Shown here piece by piece: positions 40,797-49,345 of a stretch of DNA of 61,319 nt; position 1 is the first letter of the stretch; each line of letters begins with the position of its first letter. The position numbers were made by a program, and so were the translations under genes. The stretch lies in contig JAJDDW010000005.1 of assembly GCA_029260115.1 (NCBI GenBank), forward strand, positions 1 through 61,319, written 5' to 3'. The notes beneath the pieces are model-generated. The model did not search any database. It was not told the DNA's origin and was given only the letters and a program-made list of their open reading frames with translations. The DNA is from Phycisphaerae bacterium (lineage in GTDB: Bacteria; Planctomycetota; Phycisphaerae; UBA1845).

Positions 40797-42329
40797 CTAG
40801 CGTTGTAATCGTTGTTGTTTAATGGCCGGTGCTGGCAAGCGGGCCGCTGAATTACTTATAATGCCTAGTTCACTTAACGCCGGCGGTGGCTGCTCTGCTG
40901 ACGTTTTGAATATGACGTTATCAATCACCGACTGATCGACCAACAATCTTTTTCTCAAGACTTCGCTATACACCGCGCGATAATCAACGGTAGTGCGAAT
41001 CGCGTCACTATCAATGGTCAAAGCTGGATCAAGCCCCGCCCAGCCATCGGCACCGCCGAGCGTTTGTTTCGCGTAAACACCGCCATTGATGTTGCCGCCC
41101 ATGAGCATCATCAGCCCACCGTTACCATGATCCGTACCCGCGTCTGCATTTTCGTTAATCTGCCGGCCAAACTCTCCTTGACATACTAGCGTGATTCGAT
41201 GCCAGTCGTCTTGAAGGTCCACACGAAACGCGGCTAGGTTCTGACTGATATCCTTCAAGCGATTATACATATTACCGCCTTTGAATGTTCCAATGTCAGC
41301 ATGATTGTCCCAGCCTGTACGGTCGGTATAGACGGCTTCCACATTCACACCGCCTCTGATTAACGCAGCGGCATTTAACAAACGCTGACCGAAAGAGGAA
41401 TTCGTATATCGTGCGTCAGGGTGAGGTGCGATATTTACTTGCTTGAGCAAATCGATAATCTCAAAGGCATTCAACACGCCACTTTTTAATGGGTCTTGAC
41501 TTTGGGCTGCGTATCTAGCGGACAAAATATCGCTCCGCTGCTGAGCTGTTGCAGCATTACCAGGCAATACGACCTCACTAATCGCCTGAAAAGCCAACGT
41601 CTTTTCGGCAAATGCGAGCATCTTGGGAATTAAACGATTAGAAGAAAAAGCGGCACCACGTAGCGGACTACCCAAGCTGGGCGCGACACTCAAATATCTC
41701 GCAAGCCAACCCGTGATATCTGTTTGCGGCTGATTGGGTGTGCCAAACTCTATAAAAGCCTCAGCCTCAAAATGTGAGCGATTGGTATCTGGCGACCCGG
41801 CCGCTGGGACAAATGCGACTTCCCCCGCTTGGTAAAGTTCGTAAATTGTATTGCGATCCTCGACACCTAAATAATCACGATCGTGATACGCCTTATTAAT
41901 ACCAAAAGCATCACCCCCGACAACACCCAAATCTAAACATCGATTCGCGCCTAAGTCTGGATCATTCGCGTCTGGTGGATTAATTCCAATCGTAGGACGC
42001 AGGCCATTCGGGAATAACTCCGCACCAGAATTATATGGCGCCATGTAAAGCCAAGGATCGCTGTAAGGAATTATTTGCGAAAGTAAATCTGGACCGCCAC
42101 GCCAAAAACATGATACAAGAATGTCCGGCTGAGCGCCTGATTGGGCAGAAGCGGTTGAAAGTGAAATGCCCGGCAACACATGAGACGCAGCTACCACGCC
42201 AGCGGCAGCGGCTACTGATTGCCCCATGAAAGCACGGCGCGTAATTTCGCGGTATTCGTTACAGGCTAAACGATCGTCACGATATTCGTCGTTGCGATCG
42301 AGCTGCTTTATTTGCTGTGGCTTATCCAT
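40797..42329 (-). CDS. DUF1501 protein with Tat signal
   Basis: 510 residues. A twin-arginine signal (REITRRAFMGQSVAAAAGVV) near residue 29 directs a folded protein to the periplasm. The rest fits the DUF1501 family, related in fold to sulfatases/phosphatases: the early ILVSCFWRGGPDLLSQIIPYS, HFEAEAFIEFG and VYTDRTGWDNHADIG, and the late CQGEFGRQINENADAGTDHGNGGLMMLMG, which holds the likely metal ligands. DUF1501 genes are abundant in Planctomycetota and are usually paired with DUF1800 or DUF1549/1553 genes, as here (65 bases after the DUF1800 stop). Biochemical function is not established. Confidence 0.85.
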   Translation of the reverse strand: MDKPQQIKQLDRNDEYRDDRLACNEYREITRRAFMGQSVAAAAGVVAASHVLPGISLSTASAQSGAQPDILVSCFWRGGPDLLSQIIPYSDPWLYMAPYNSGAELFPNGLRPTIGINPPDANDPDLGANRCLDLGVVGGDAFGINKAYHDRDYLGVEDRNTIYELYQAGEVAFVPAAGSPDTNRSHFEAEAFIEFGTPNQPQTDITGWLARYLSVAPSLGSPLRGAAFSSNRLIPKMLAFAEKTLAFQAISEVVLPGNAATAQQRSDILSARYAAQSQDPLKSGVLNAFEIIDLLKQVNIAPHPDARYTNSSFGQRLLNAAALIRGGVNVEAVYTDRTGWDNHADIGTFKGGNMYNRLKDISQNLAAFRVDLQDDWHRITLVCQGEFGRQINENADAGTDHGNGGLMMLMGGNINGGVYAKQTLGGADGWAGLDPALTIDSDAIRTTVDYRAVYSEVLRKRLLVDQSVIDNVIFKTSAEQPPPALSELGIISNSAARLPAPAIKQQRLQR

Positions 42330-42393
42330 AATCTTAACAACTCCAAATGTTCATCTACCATCCAACCCTATAAATCATGATCCGCATCGCTGA

Positions 42394-44016
42394 TTAGATG
42401 AACTGATACGTCGGTAAACTCATAGCTAAACCGAGCGCTTCCTTTAGTCTGGCTTCTGAGGTCGTGCCAAAACCAATAAATCCCTGAACGGCTTCGACTT
42501 CTTTTTGTGTCATGCGACCGCCCGTGAGCAACTCGTTCAATCCCTGTGCCTGAGTGCCAGGTAGTGTCGCACTGACGAGCGATAACAAATTGGTAACGCT
42601 AAAGCTGACGACATCTGTAATGCTGTCTCTGGACAAAGCGTCAAGATACGACCATCGAGGAATAGCGCTCCCCTCTGACCAAGTCTTGCTATCAAACGGC
42701 CCATTGGGTGGCCCCCAGAAATTGGGGTGCATACCCATGCTGTCCATGTAGAAACTAATCAGCGACAAAAATCCTGGGCTGGACACAGCCAAATCAGCAT
42801 TAACGGCCCTTAACGATGAAGTCGTTAAATCTAGCGGGCGTCTAAACTTTGGTGTTGAGGCATTCGTCAACACATCTCGCTGCAAGATTACTGATAGCAT
42901 GGAGCGAATATCGCCAATTGGATTACTATTCAAATACGTCCACTTGACTATCTGAACAATGTCTTCAGGAGGATCATAATCATAATTGATACCTCCCAGA
43001 AAATGCCTACAGAGCTTGCGAGAGATAAAGTCCGCGGTGTTAGGATGCTCGGTTAATATCGTGATCGCTTGGATGCCTTCATTCATCCCGGCTGCGCCAC
43101 TTTGGCCGGTAATCAAATTACCCAACAGCATTTTATCGTCCGTGTCGTGATTGCCCGAAATATAGCGGAAATCGCCATACGCCTGCAAACCACCACTGCA
43201 TCCGTTGACATTTAAGCACACCGACCAACCCGTAAGAATTCGAGCAAGTTCTTCAATGTCTGTCTGCGTATATCCATTATCAACGCCCAACGTGTGAAGC
43301 TCCATCACTTCACGCGCGTAATTCTCATTGGGCGCAGAAGCTACATTGGTATTATTATTCAAGTAAAATAGCATAGCAGAACCCTGGGCCGAGGCTTGAA
43401 TAAGATCAGGTACCGAAGTCATGGCGTTCGCCAATACCTTATCTCTTAGAAATGGCCAAAGAATATATCGCTGGGTGGTAGAACTGTTGATGTCTATATT
43501 GAGATGCTGATTCCAAAACTGAAACATACGGTAATACAGCTGCGCCTTACCGTAGACCTGCCACATGAGCTGGATGGTGGTAGCCTGGCGCAGCGGAATA
43601 ATGGACATATTCATGGGGCTATACGCAAGTACGATTTCCAAGGCTGACATGTTTTGGATGTCATAATTGATAAGCTTCGCTTGCAGCGCCGGATCATTCG
43701 CACCGATGAGCGTTTCATAATCCAGCTGCGCTGCCAAGTAAGCGTCATAGCCTAGACTTTCGGCGTACTGATAATCTGCTAAATTGAAACCACCCGTGAT
43801 ACGGTCGATCAGTAATACCAAGTCCGGGTCAAAACCAGCACCAGCCACGCGCTGCGGCGTTGATTCTGCGGCCTCCGTCGATAATGTTTCAGAGAAGAAA
43901 CCCACTGCCCCACTAATGGCAGGAATCTTAAGAAACTGTCGGCGCGAAGAGGTTTCGGCTGATCCGTTATTGTCGCTTATCGATGATTGCATTGTCTTTG
44001 ATTTCCCAATATCCAT
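42394..44016 (-). CDS. DUF1800 protein with Tat signal
   Basis: 540 residues from the ATG at 44016; other starts at 44046 (TTG) and 43992 are possible. A twin-arginine motif, SSRRQFLKIPAISGAVGFF, lies near residue 25. The DUF1800 body shows QLMWQVYGKAQLYYRMFQFW, the conserved NENYAREVMELHTLGVDNGYTQTDI block, ILTGWSV, ISGNHDTDDKMLLG and LCRHFLGG. The family is mostly helical and usually found next to DUF1501, with which it is thought to act in the periplasm. It starts about 40 bases after the stop of the 1430-residue gene. Its activity is unknown. Confidence 0.85.
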   Translation of the reverse strand: MDIGKSKTMQSSISDNNGSAETSSRRQFLKIPAISGAVGFFSETLSTEAAESTPQRVAGAGFDPDLVLLIDRITGGFNLADYQYAESLGYDAYLAAQLDYETLIGANDPALQAKLINYDIQNMSALEIVLAYSPMNMSIIPLRQATTIQLMWQVYGKAQLYYRMFQFWNQHLNIDINSSTTQRYILWPFLRDKVLANAMTSVPDLIQASAQGSAMLFYLNNNTNVASAPNENYAREVMELHTLGVDNGYTQTDIEELARILTGWSVCLNVNGCSGGLQAYGDFRYISGNHDTDDKMLLGNLITGQSGAAGMNEGIQAITILTEHPNTADFISRKLCRHFLGGINYDYDPPEDIVQIVKWTYLNSNPIGDIRSMLSVILQRDVLTNASTPKFRRPLDLTTSSLRAVNADLAVSSPGFLSLISFYMDSMGMHPNFWGPPNGPFDSKTWSEGSAIPRWSYLDALSRDSITDVVSFSVTNLLSLVSATLPGTQAQGLNELLTGGRMTQKEVEAVQGFIGFGTTSEARLKEALGLAMSLPTYQFI

Positions 44017-44056
44017 ATCATAGCCACTCTGCTTCAGACGAATCAATCTCGTTACT

Positions 44057-47000
44057 TTAACGATCTATCCGCTCAACATTCTTGAGCTGCAAATAAGGTT
44101 GCACAATTTTCACTGCGGCAGGATCAATAGACCCAACACCCACACCTGAGAGACCATGCTCACGCGGAATAATTTTGATCGAAGGGCCAACCAACATATC
44201 TTTTTTCGCCTCAAATCGAATAGAACCAAACGACGCCCGATCATTTACGCCAACACCAGCTGCAAGAGTTGCCCCACCAAACCATCGCACAGCCTTCGCT
44301 CGCACGTTTCCGGATGCAAACAACGGGAACGCTGCGTCTGGTGTCGCTTCAATCACTGCGACCTGCGTGGCATCAAATATCACGTCAACAAACACAGCAG
44401 ACACGCCTCTCGCCCCAGTCATTTCATCGCGAATGAATAGTGAAACATCAAAAGTATCGCCCGCCTTGATACGTGGCTTATCTGTTTCCCATGTCATACT
44501 CAACGACGGGGCTGCCAAAATCGATAACGCCGTTCGACCTATGCCATCGCTGTTTTTGGGTTGCGACAATATAGTCTCTTGATTTCTTGATCCGCCACCA
44601 ACGATCGGCATGCCAGTGTCACACACTCGGCAGGCAGGGATGTCAGATTGGCTAACAGTCGTACAAGCTTGCAACCAGCCAGCCGCGAACCAACCTATAT
44701 CCCCGGCATCAACAAAGGCGCTGCAATCGAAATCGCAGGCACGGTTATATCCGACGTCACCCACAGCCGTGAGCCAGCAACCCGCGAAGATTCCGGAATC
44801 CCCAGCGTTGATAAACAAATCGCCATCCAAGTCGTAAACGCAGCTAGACTCTATTCCAAAAGCTTCAGCATCCCCTGAAACATCCGACGGATTAATCAAG
44901 CCATTACCGACCGTCGAAACGCCAGAAGCGCCAACGCTTACAGTGATTGTCGTAGTCGTCGGGCAATCTTTGGATTGTAAATCGACGACAGCTACGCGCC
45001 TCCACGTTGGCGAGATGCCCACACCAGACGCCGTCAAATCTGCCCCACCAAGATTGGTAATCGTCCCAGCGGTGTTATCGACGATACCATCGACATTCGA
45101 AATGAACGGCGGTCGATGGTCGATAGCCGATGCCTCAAAGGCCAGCGCATCAAAAGTCACATCCACAAATACCTCGGCTAAGCCCGTGTTGACCGCCCCA
45201 CTATCGGTAGCCCAAATCTCAACAACAAACGGAGCCCCCAATGGGAACGCGTTATCAGAAATTGGGAGAGTCATGGACGCGTCACTAACGCCTGCTTGAT
45301 TGCGCACGACAATCGCCAGTTCAACATCGACACCTTCGCATTCATCAGGAATACCGTTAGTGTTAACATCTAAACTGGTTCCGCTAGATATATCACAACT
45401 ATCTGCGAGTCGATTACCATTGCAATCTTCGCATTCGTCAGGAATCATATTGGTATTACAGTCGCTCGAAGCCGGCCTGAACGTGATGTCGAAGGTAGTC
45501 AACAACAATGGAGACTGAGGTAGTATTTGGATAACAGCACCCGTCACGTTATCCAATTCTACCACAGCATTTGCTAATGAATGCCCCAGATACAAATGAC
45601 CATTAGGGCCAAACTCCAGTGGAACAAGGAAAAACCCACCTGTACCACCAAGGTCAGCTAGCAATATACGATCAAACACGCCCGTTGTGCCGTTATATAC
45701 CTGAATATTATTTGATCCCGTGTCCGACACATACAAGTTCCCACCAGGGCCAAAAGTAAGCCCAACAGGATTGATTAGCGTTCCGCCACTTGTGAAGTTG
45801 CCGATGACACTACCAGTCATCCCGTCGACCTGTACAATTTCTCCATTCGAGAAATCAGCGACAAAAAGATTGCCTGCCGCATTGAACGCCAAAGAAAATG
45901 TCGTCGGAGGAGTTGCCGGGTTTATCTCTGCAAACTCTCCAATCGGTGAGCCTGTGATACCATCAAACTTGATGACTTGACCACTTAAATTTAGCGCATA
46001 AAGATCATCGTCAGGACCTATTTTCAAATCGATGATTCGAGGAATGACTAATCCGGTAAAATCACTAATCGCAGCCCCCGTGCTGCCATCGAACCGTAAA
46101 ATTGATTGAGATGTAAAATCGCTAACTAGAAGATCACCCGTCGGCGAGAAAACGACACCGGCTGGGGAGACGAGACCGCCCCCACTCGCCGATACAAACT
46201 CCCCAAGCAATGCGCCCGTCACCGGATCATATTCCAACACGTTCCTTGAGGTAAAACCTGTCACAAACAGGCCACTGGTCCCGGCTATATTACATTGATC
46301 GGGCGCACCATCGCCATTGCAATCGGTCTCAAGGCCACCCGATATGTCGCACGCATCCAATATGCCATTACTATTGCAATCTCGAAAGCCCTCGCACTCG
46401 TCGGGAATCGCATTCAAATTACAATCCGGACTAGTCGCGTTAGCAATGTCACATGAATCTGCTAAGCCGTTGCCGTTACAATCTTCGCAGTCGTCTGGAA
46501 TGGCGTTTGTATTGCAATCGCTGCTAGCCCCACTGGTTAAATCGCACTCGTCTGGAATGGCGTTAGCATTGCAATCTTGACTAACCTGGAACGAACGGAA
46601 ATCAAGGGTGACTGAATCTAGCGTACCTTCATCAAACTGCGAACCATCATACACGCGGAGAGTCCAATCCCCGCACTCTGCTTCACCCGTAAACGTTGAT
46701 AAGTTCCCAGGCCAAGGTGCTGCACCAGCATCCGGGTGGTATTGCCCCGTGCCGGAAGTGGCATTCTCTACGCTAAGCGGGAATCGATCGTCTAACTCAA
46801 CATTCAACGAAGAATCATTCAGCCCGCAACATTGCCCCCCATTGCAGAAAGGGTCTAACTCAGTCAAGCCAATCCGACTAAACAGTGTCACCTCGTTGCC
46901 ACTGGGGCTAACCAGCACCGCGACCAAATCGCCAACCCAACTATGTGTGACTTGCAAACTAACAGAAAGATGTTCGACCTGACCACATTGGCCCGCAAAA

Positions 47001-48349
47001 TCTACTGGGATAATTTGCTCAACAAAAGCCGATCCTCCCAATCCGCAATCTGGAACCGTAACACCAGGTGAACCAAAACTTACCGTCGCCGTTTTACCCT
47101 GGTCACCAGGGAGCAAATCTAAATCATCGGGCAATTGATTCGCATTACAATCTAATTCGCACTCATCCGGAATGCCATTTGAATTAATATCAGGACTCTG
47201 CATACTAGACACGTCGCAAGGGTCAGCGATACCATTCGTATTGCAATCCGGCTGACAATCGTCGGGCACATTGTTACCATCACAGTCAGATGCCCCGCCG
47301 ATAACTTCGCAATTATCAGACATACTATTGGTATTGCAATCCGGATCGCATTCATCAAAGACACCGTCACTATTGCAATCGGGCAGCGTTTCGCATTCAT
47401 CAAGAATCATATTGGCATTACAATCCGGCAGCCCTTCACAGGAATCCAGAATCGTATTCAGATTGCAGTCAGCCGCCCCACCAGAGATGTCGCAATTATC
47501 TGGAATACCATTGCCATCACAATCTGCTTCGAGAGCCCCAGCCAATTCGCACTCGTCCGCGATACCATCGTTATCGCAATCAACCAGCGCCTCACACTCA
47601 TCTGGAATACCATTGCCACCTCCGCCTAAGTCTGACAGGTACGCCTGCAAATCGGTGTAATTATCCGGCGTCAGATTAAACATCCCACCAGTATGAAAAA
47701 CGCACCCACTAGTTTTCCATTGATAGCTATACCGGCTACGACCACGATGATTCGGAGCCGTATCGCCAAAACCGCCAAAACCATGGCACACCGCGCAGTT
47801 CGCATTATGAATCAGTTGGCCAAAAAACAGGCTGCCAATATCAGGCCCGCCGCCGGCGCAATCTACAACAACTTGGTTAACCAAATCGCAAACATCAGAC
47901 GAACCGTTAAGCTGACAATCTGGATCGCATTCATTCAACACGCCATCGAAATTGCAGTCTAAAGCAAAATTGAGCGAGCAATCTGCGTTAAGCTCACATT
48001 CGTCAGGAGTACCGTTATTATTGCAGTCGTCCAGAAATTCACATATATCCACGACGCCATTGGTATTGCAATCACTGGCCATGCTGAGCGCACAGCTACC
48101 ACCGGGGAACCAAGTCCCACTTTGATTTTCGCAATCAAGCTGAGTCAAAGCCTCACTACATGAAGTCGGTAGGCAACATGCTCCCGTCCCCACAGCATCA
48201 ATATCAGGATTATTCGCCTGCTGGGGAATGTCATGCCCTTGAGGTGTCCCACGCAGAAATTCGCGACTAGGCGTGTCTGCTCGCACATATCCAGCGATAG
48301 ACAGCGTAAGGGTTACAATGATATAGAAACGATAATTGCTTCGAGTCAT
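44057..48349 (-). CDS. Giant mosaic exported protein (repeat, cytochrome c, P domain, NHL, cohesin/dockerin)
   Basis: 1430 residues from ATG 48349 (signal peptide, AGGGG upstream). In order: a start with Cys pairs; four Asp-Cys-Asn repeats (DCNTNGVVDICE type); a CAVCH haem-binding motif near residue 184 with a following PNHRGRSRYS; eleven more such repeats; a proprotein-convertase P domain (about 415-580: VEHLSVSLQVTHSWVGDLVA); six more repeats; an NHL-like propeller (about 690-950: GDLLVSDFTSQSILRFD, GNLYVSDTGSNNIQVYNG); three more repeats; a cohesin-like domain (about 1013-1136); a dockerin-like Asp-rich pair (DLDGDLFINAGD, DFDCSAFVDAGD); and a second cohesin-like domain to the end. In all about 24 Asp/Cys repeats, likely calcium-binding. 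It is the first gene of the DUF1800/DUF1501 operon. Confidence 0.75.
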   Translation of the reverse strand: MTRSNYRFYIIVTLTLSIAGYVRADTPSREFLRGTPQGHDIPQQANNPDIDAVGTGACCLPTSCSEALTQLDCENQSGTWFPGGSCALSMASDCNTNGVVDICEFLDDCNNNGTPDECELNADCSLNFALDCNFDGVLNECDPDCQLNGSSDVCDLVNQVVVDCAGGGPDIGSLFFGQLIHNANCAVCHGFGGFGDTAPNHRGRSRYSYQWKTSGCVFHTGGMFNLTPDNYTDLQAYLSDLGGGGNGIPDECEALVDCDNDGIADECELAGALEADCDGNGIPDNCDISGGAADCNLNTILDSCEGLPDCNANMILDECETLPDCNSDGVFDECDPDCNTNSMSDNCEVIGGASDCDGNNVPDDCQPDCNTNGIADPCDVSSMQSPDINSNGIPDECELDCNANQLPDDLDLLPGDQGKTATVSFGSPGVTVPDCGLGGSAFVEQIIPVDFAGQCGQVEHLSVSLQVTHSWVGDLVAVLVSPSGNEVTLFSRIGLTELDPFCNGGQCCGLNDSSLNVELDDRFPLSVENATSGTGQYHPDAGAAPWPGNLSTFTGEAECGDWTLRVYDGSQFDEGTLDSVTLDFRSFQVSQDCNANAIPDECDLTSGASSDCNTNAIPDDCEDCNGNGLADSCDIANATSPDCNLNAIPDECEGFRDCNSNGILDACDISGGLETDCNGDGAPDQCNIAGTSGLFVTGFTSRNVLEYDPVTGALLGEFVSASGGGLVSPAGVVFSPTGDLLVSDFTSQSILRFDGSTGAAISDFTGLVIPRIIDLKIGPDDDLYALNLSGQVIKFDGITGSPIGEFAEINPATPPTTFSLAFNAAGNLFVADFSNGEIVQVDGMTGSVIGNFTSGGTLINPVGLTFGPGGNLYVSDTGSNNIQVYNGTTGVFDRILLADLGGTGGFFLVPLEFGPNGHLYLGHSLANAVVELDNVTGAVIQILPQSPLLLTTFDITFRPASSDCNTNMIPDECEDCNGNRLADSCDISSGTSLDVNTNGIPDECEGVDVELAIVVRNQAGVSDASMTLPISDNAFPLGAPFVVEIWATDSGAVNTGLAEVFVDVTFDALAFEASAIDHRPPFISNVDGIVDNTAGTITNLGGADLTASGVGISPTWRRVAVVDLQSKDCPTTTTITVSVGASGVSTVGNGLINPSDVSGDAEAFGIESSCVYDLDGDLFINAGDSGIFAGCWLTAVGDVGYNRACDFDCSAFVDAGDIGWFAAGWLQACTTVSQSDIPACRVCDTGMPIVGGGSRNQETILSQPKNSDGIGRTALSILAAPSLSMTWETDKPRIKAGDTFDVSLFIRDEMTGARGVSAVFVDVIFDATQVAVIEATPDAAFPLFASGNVRAKAVRWFGGATLAAGVGVNDRASFGSIRFEAKKDMLVGPSIKIIPREHGLSGVGVGSIDPAAVKIVQPYLQLKNVERIDR

Positions 48350-48819
48350 GGACGCATCCCCTTTATTTTGCGATTGTAGCATCCTGATTTACAGAATGAA
48401 AGAAAAATCGGACGTAATTTGCAAATACTTATATCGCCCTTACTAAACGGTACCCAAATTGACATGAACCATGAAAACAGATGGCTCGTGTTCTAGCTTG
48501 TTCTATCCGGCGCGTGCGATGACAACGAAAGTGTAGGATCAGCAGGCCAGGCCCAAGCCATCGCCTGCGCAGCCGCGGCTATAATACGAACAAAGAATCA
48601 TTAGCAACCATCAATAAACTTTTGGACATTCCTCATCGCGGCTCGTAAATCGGCGGTGCCGCATCAACGTCACCCCCGTCTCGTAGACTTCGTGAACGCT
48701 TTTCCAGTTTTGTGGGGCAGGTCGTTCTTTCGCCTACACGTGAAAGGTTGGCTTGCCTCAACCACATGCACCCGCAACCACGAAAAAACAGACAACAAAA
48801 AAACAGGACGGCCCCAGCC

Positions 48820-48848
48820 CCAAACAGAAGGACTAGTGCCACCCGGCC
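48820..48848 (+). repeat. Dispersed hairpin repeat, degenerate copy 1
   Basis: CCAAACAGAAGGAC then TAGTGCCACCCGGCC matches the loop and 3' half of the family seen intact at 54392-54437, with a shortened left arm. It lies 14 bases after the stop of the minus-strand micro-gene. Confidence 0.5.
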
Positions 48849-48861
48849 TATATTATTTTGG

Positions 48862-48981
48862 TTACTTATGCTTTCTGAATCTGCGCTGCCTAATTATATA
48901 AATAGAATAAATAATTGGAAGAAGGATGACACGAGCGACCCCGCCAATGATACCCATCATCATACCTGGAAGTACTAGCAT
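48862..48981 (-). CDS. 39-residue membrane micro-protein (candidate)
   Basis: ATG at 48979-48981 to TAA at 48862. The product starts MLVLPGMMMGIIGGVARVIL, continues LPIIYSIYII and ends in a cationic tail, RQRRFRKHK. A hydrophobic helix followed by a basic tail is a usual single-pass layout. A GGAGG lies about 15 bases upstream, which is rather far. Its 3' end is 14 bases from a hairpin-repeat copy, as for other genes in this region. No homology is claimed. Confidence 0.35.
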   Translation of the reverse strand: MLVLPGMMMGIIGGVARVILLPIIYSIYIIRQRRFRKHK

Positions 48982-49203
48982 GTAATAGATGGTCTTCCTC
49001 CGCCAAGTCTATGCGGTAGGTTTTTCGTCGTCGTCCGTCCACTGTCTAGGATCGTTGCTAAGCACAGATTTGTTATCGTCTGCTGTCCATCGTTCATCAT
49101 CGCCGTCCGTCAATCGTTTAGCACACATTGAACCTGTTCCTCCTCGTACGGTCACAACAGCACAAACAGGACGGGAGGCATTCTTATCGTAACGGCGAAG
49201 AAG

Positions 49204-49239
49204 ACGGCGGGAGGGATCAACTACCCATCCCCCCGCCGT
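49204..49239 (+). promoter_or_regulatory. Strong hairpin upstream of cysS
   Basis: ACGGCGGG-A-GGGAT pairs with ATCCC-CCCGCCGT: 13 base pairs with one bulge and a nine-base loop. It ends 106 bases before the cysS start. It could be a terminator without T-run or a leader structure. A T-box was considered but no specifier or anticodon-pairing region was recognised. Confidence 0.5.
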
Positions 49240-49345
49240 ATTCCAGAAAATCAACCTTATCCCCCCTCAACTTGCATCTTTTTCACAGCCTGTAACAATA
49301 GCCAGTCTGTAAGAATATTCGCTATACCAGCAAGGAAATGATTCG

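Larger units (their letters stand above)
48350..49345. other. 996-base accessory intergenic region
   Basis: This region holds a candidate micro-gene (48862-48981, minus), a partial copy of the dispersed hairpin repeat (48820-48848), and a strong hairpin (49204-49239) before cysS. The remainder has runs of A and C and scattered frames with no signal or motif. No tRNA or IS element was found. Confidence 0.4.

Noticed and set aside
48633-48842. 69-codon minus-strand frame with a hydrophobic, Cys-rich start
   Set aside because: Its beginning lies inside a hairpin-repeat copy and the low-complexity C/T tract that follows it; likely chance.
49100-49345. T-box riboswitch before cysS
   Set aside because: A strong hairpin is there, but no specifier loop or T-box sequence was recognised.
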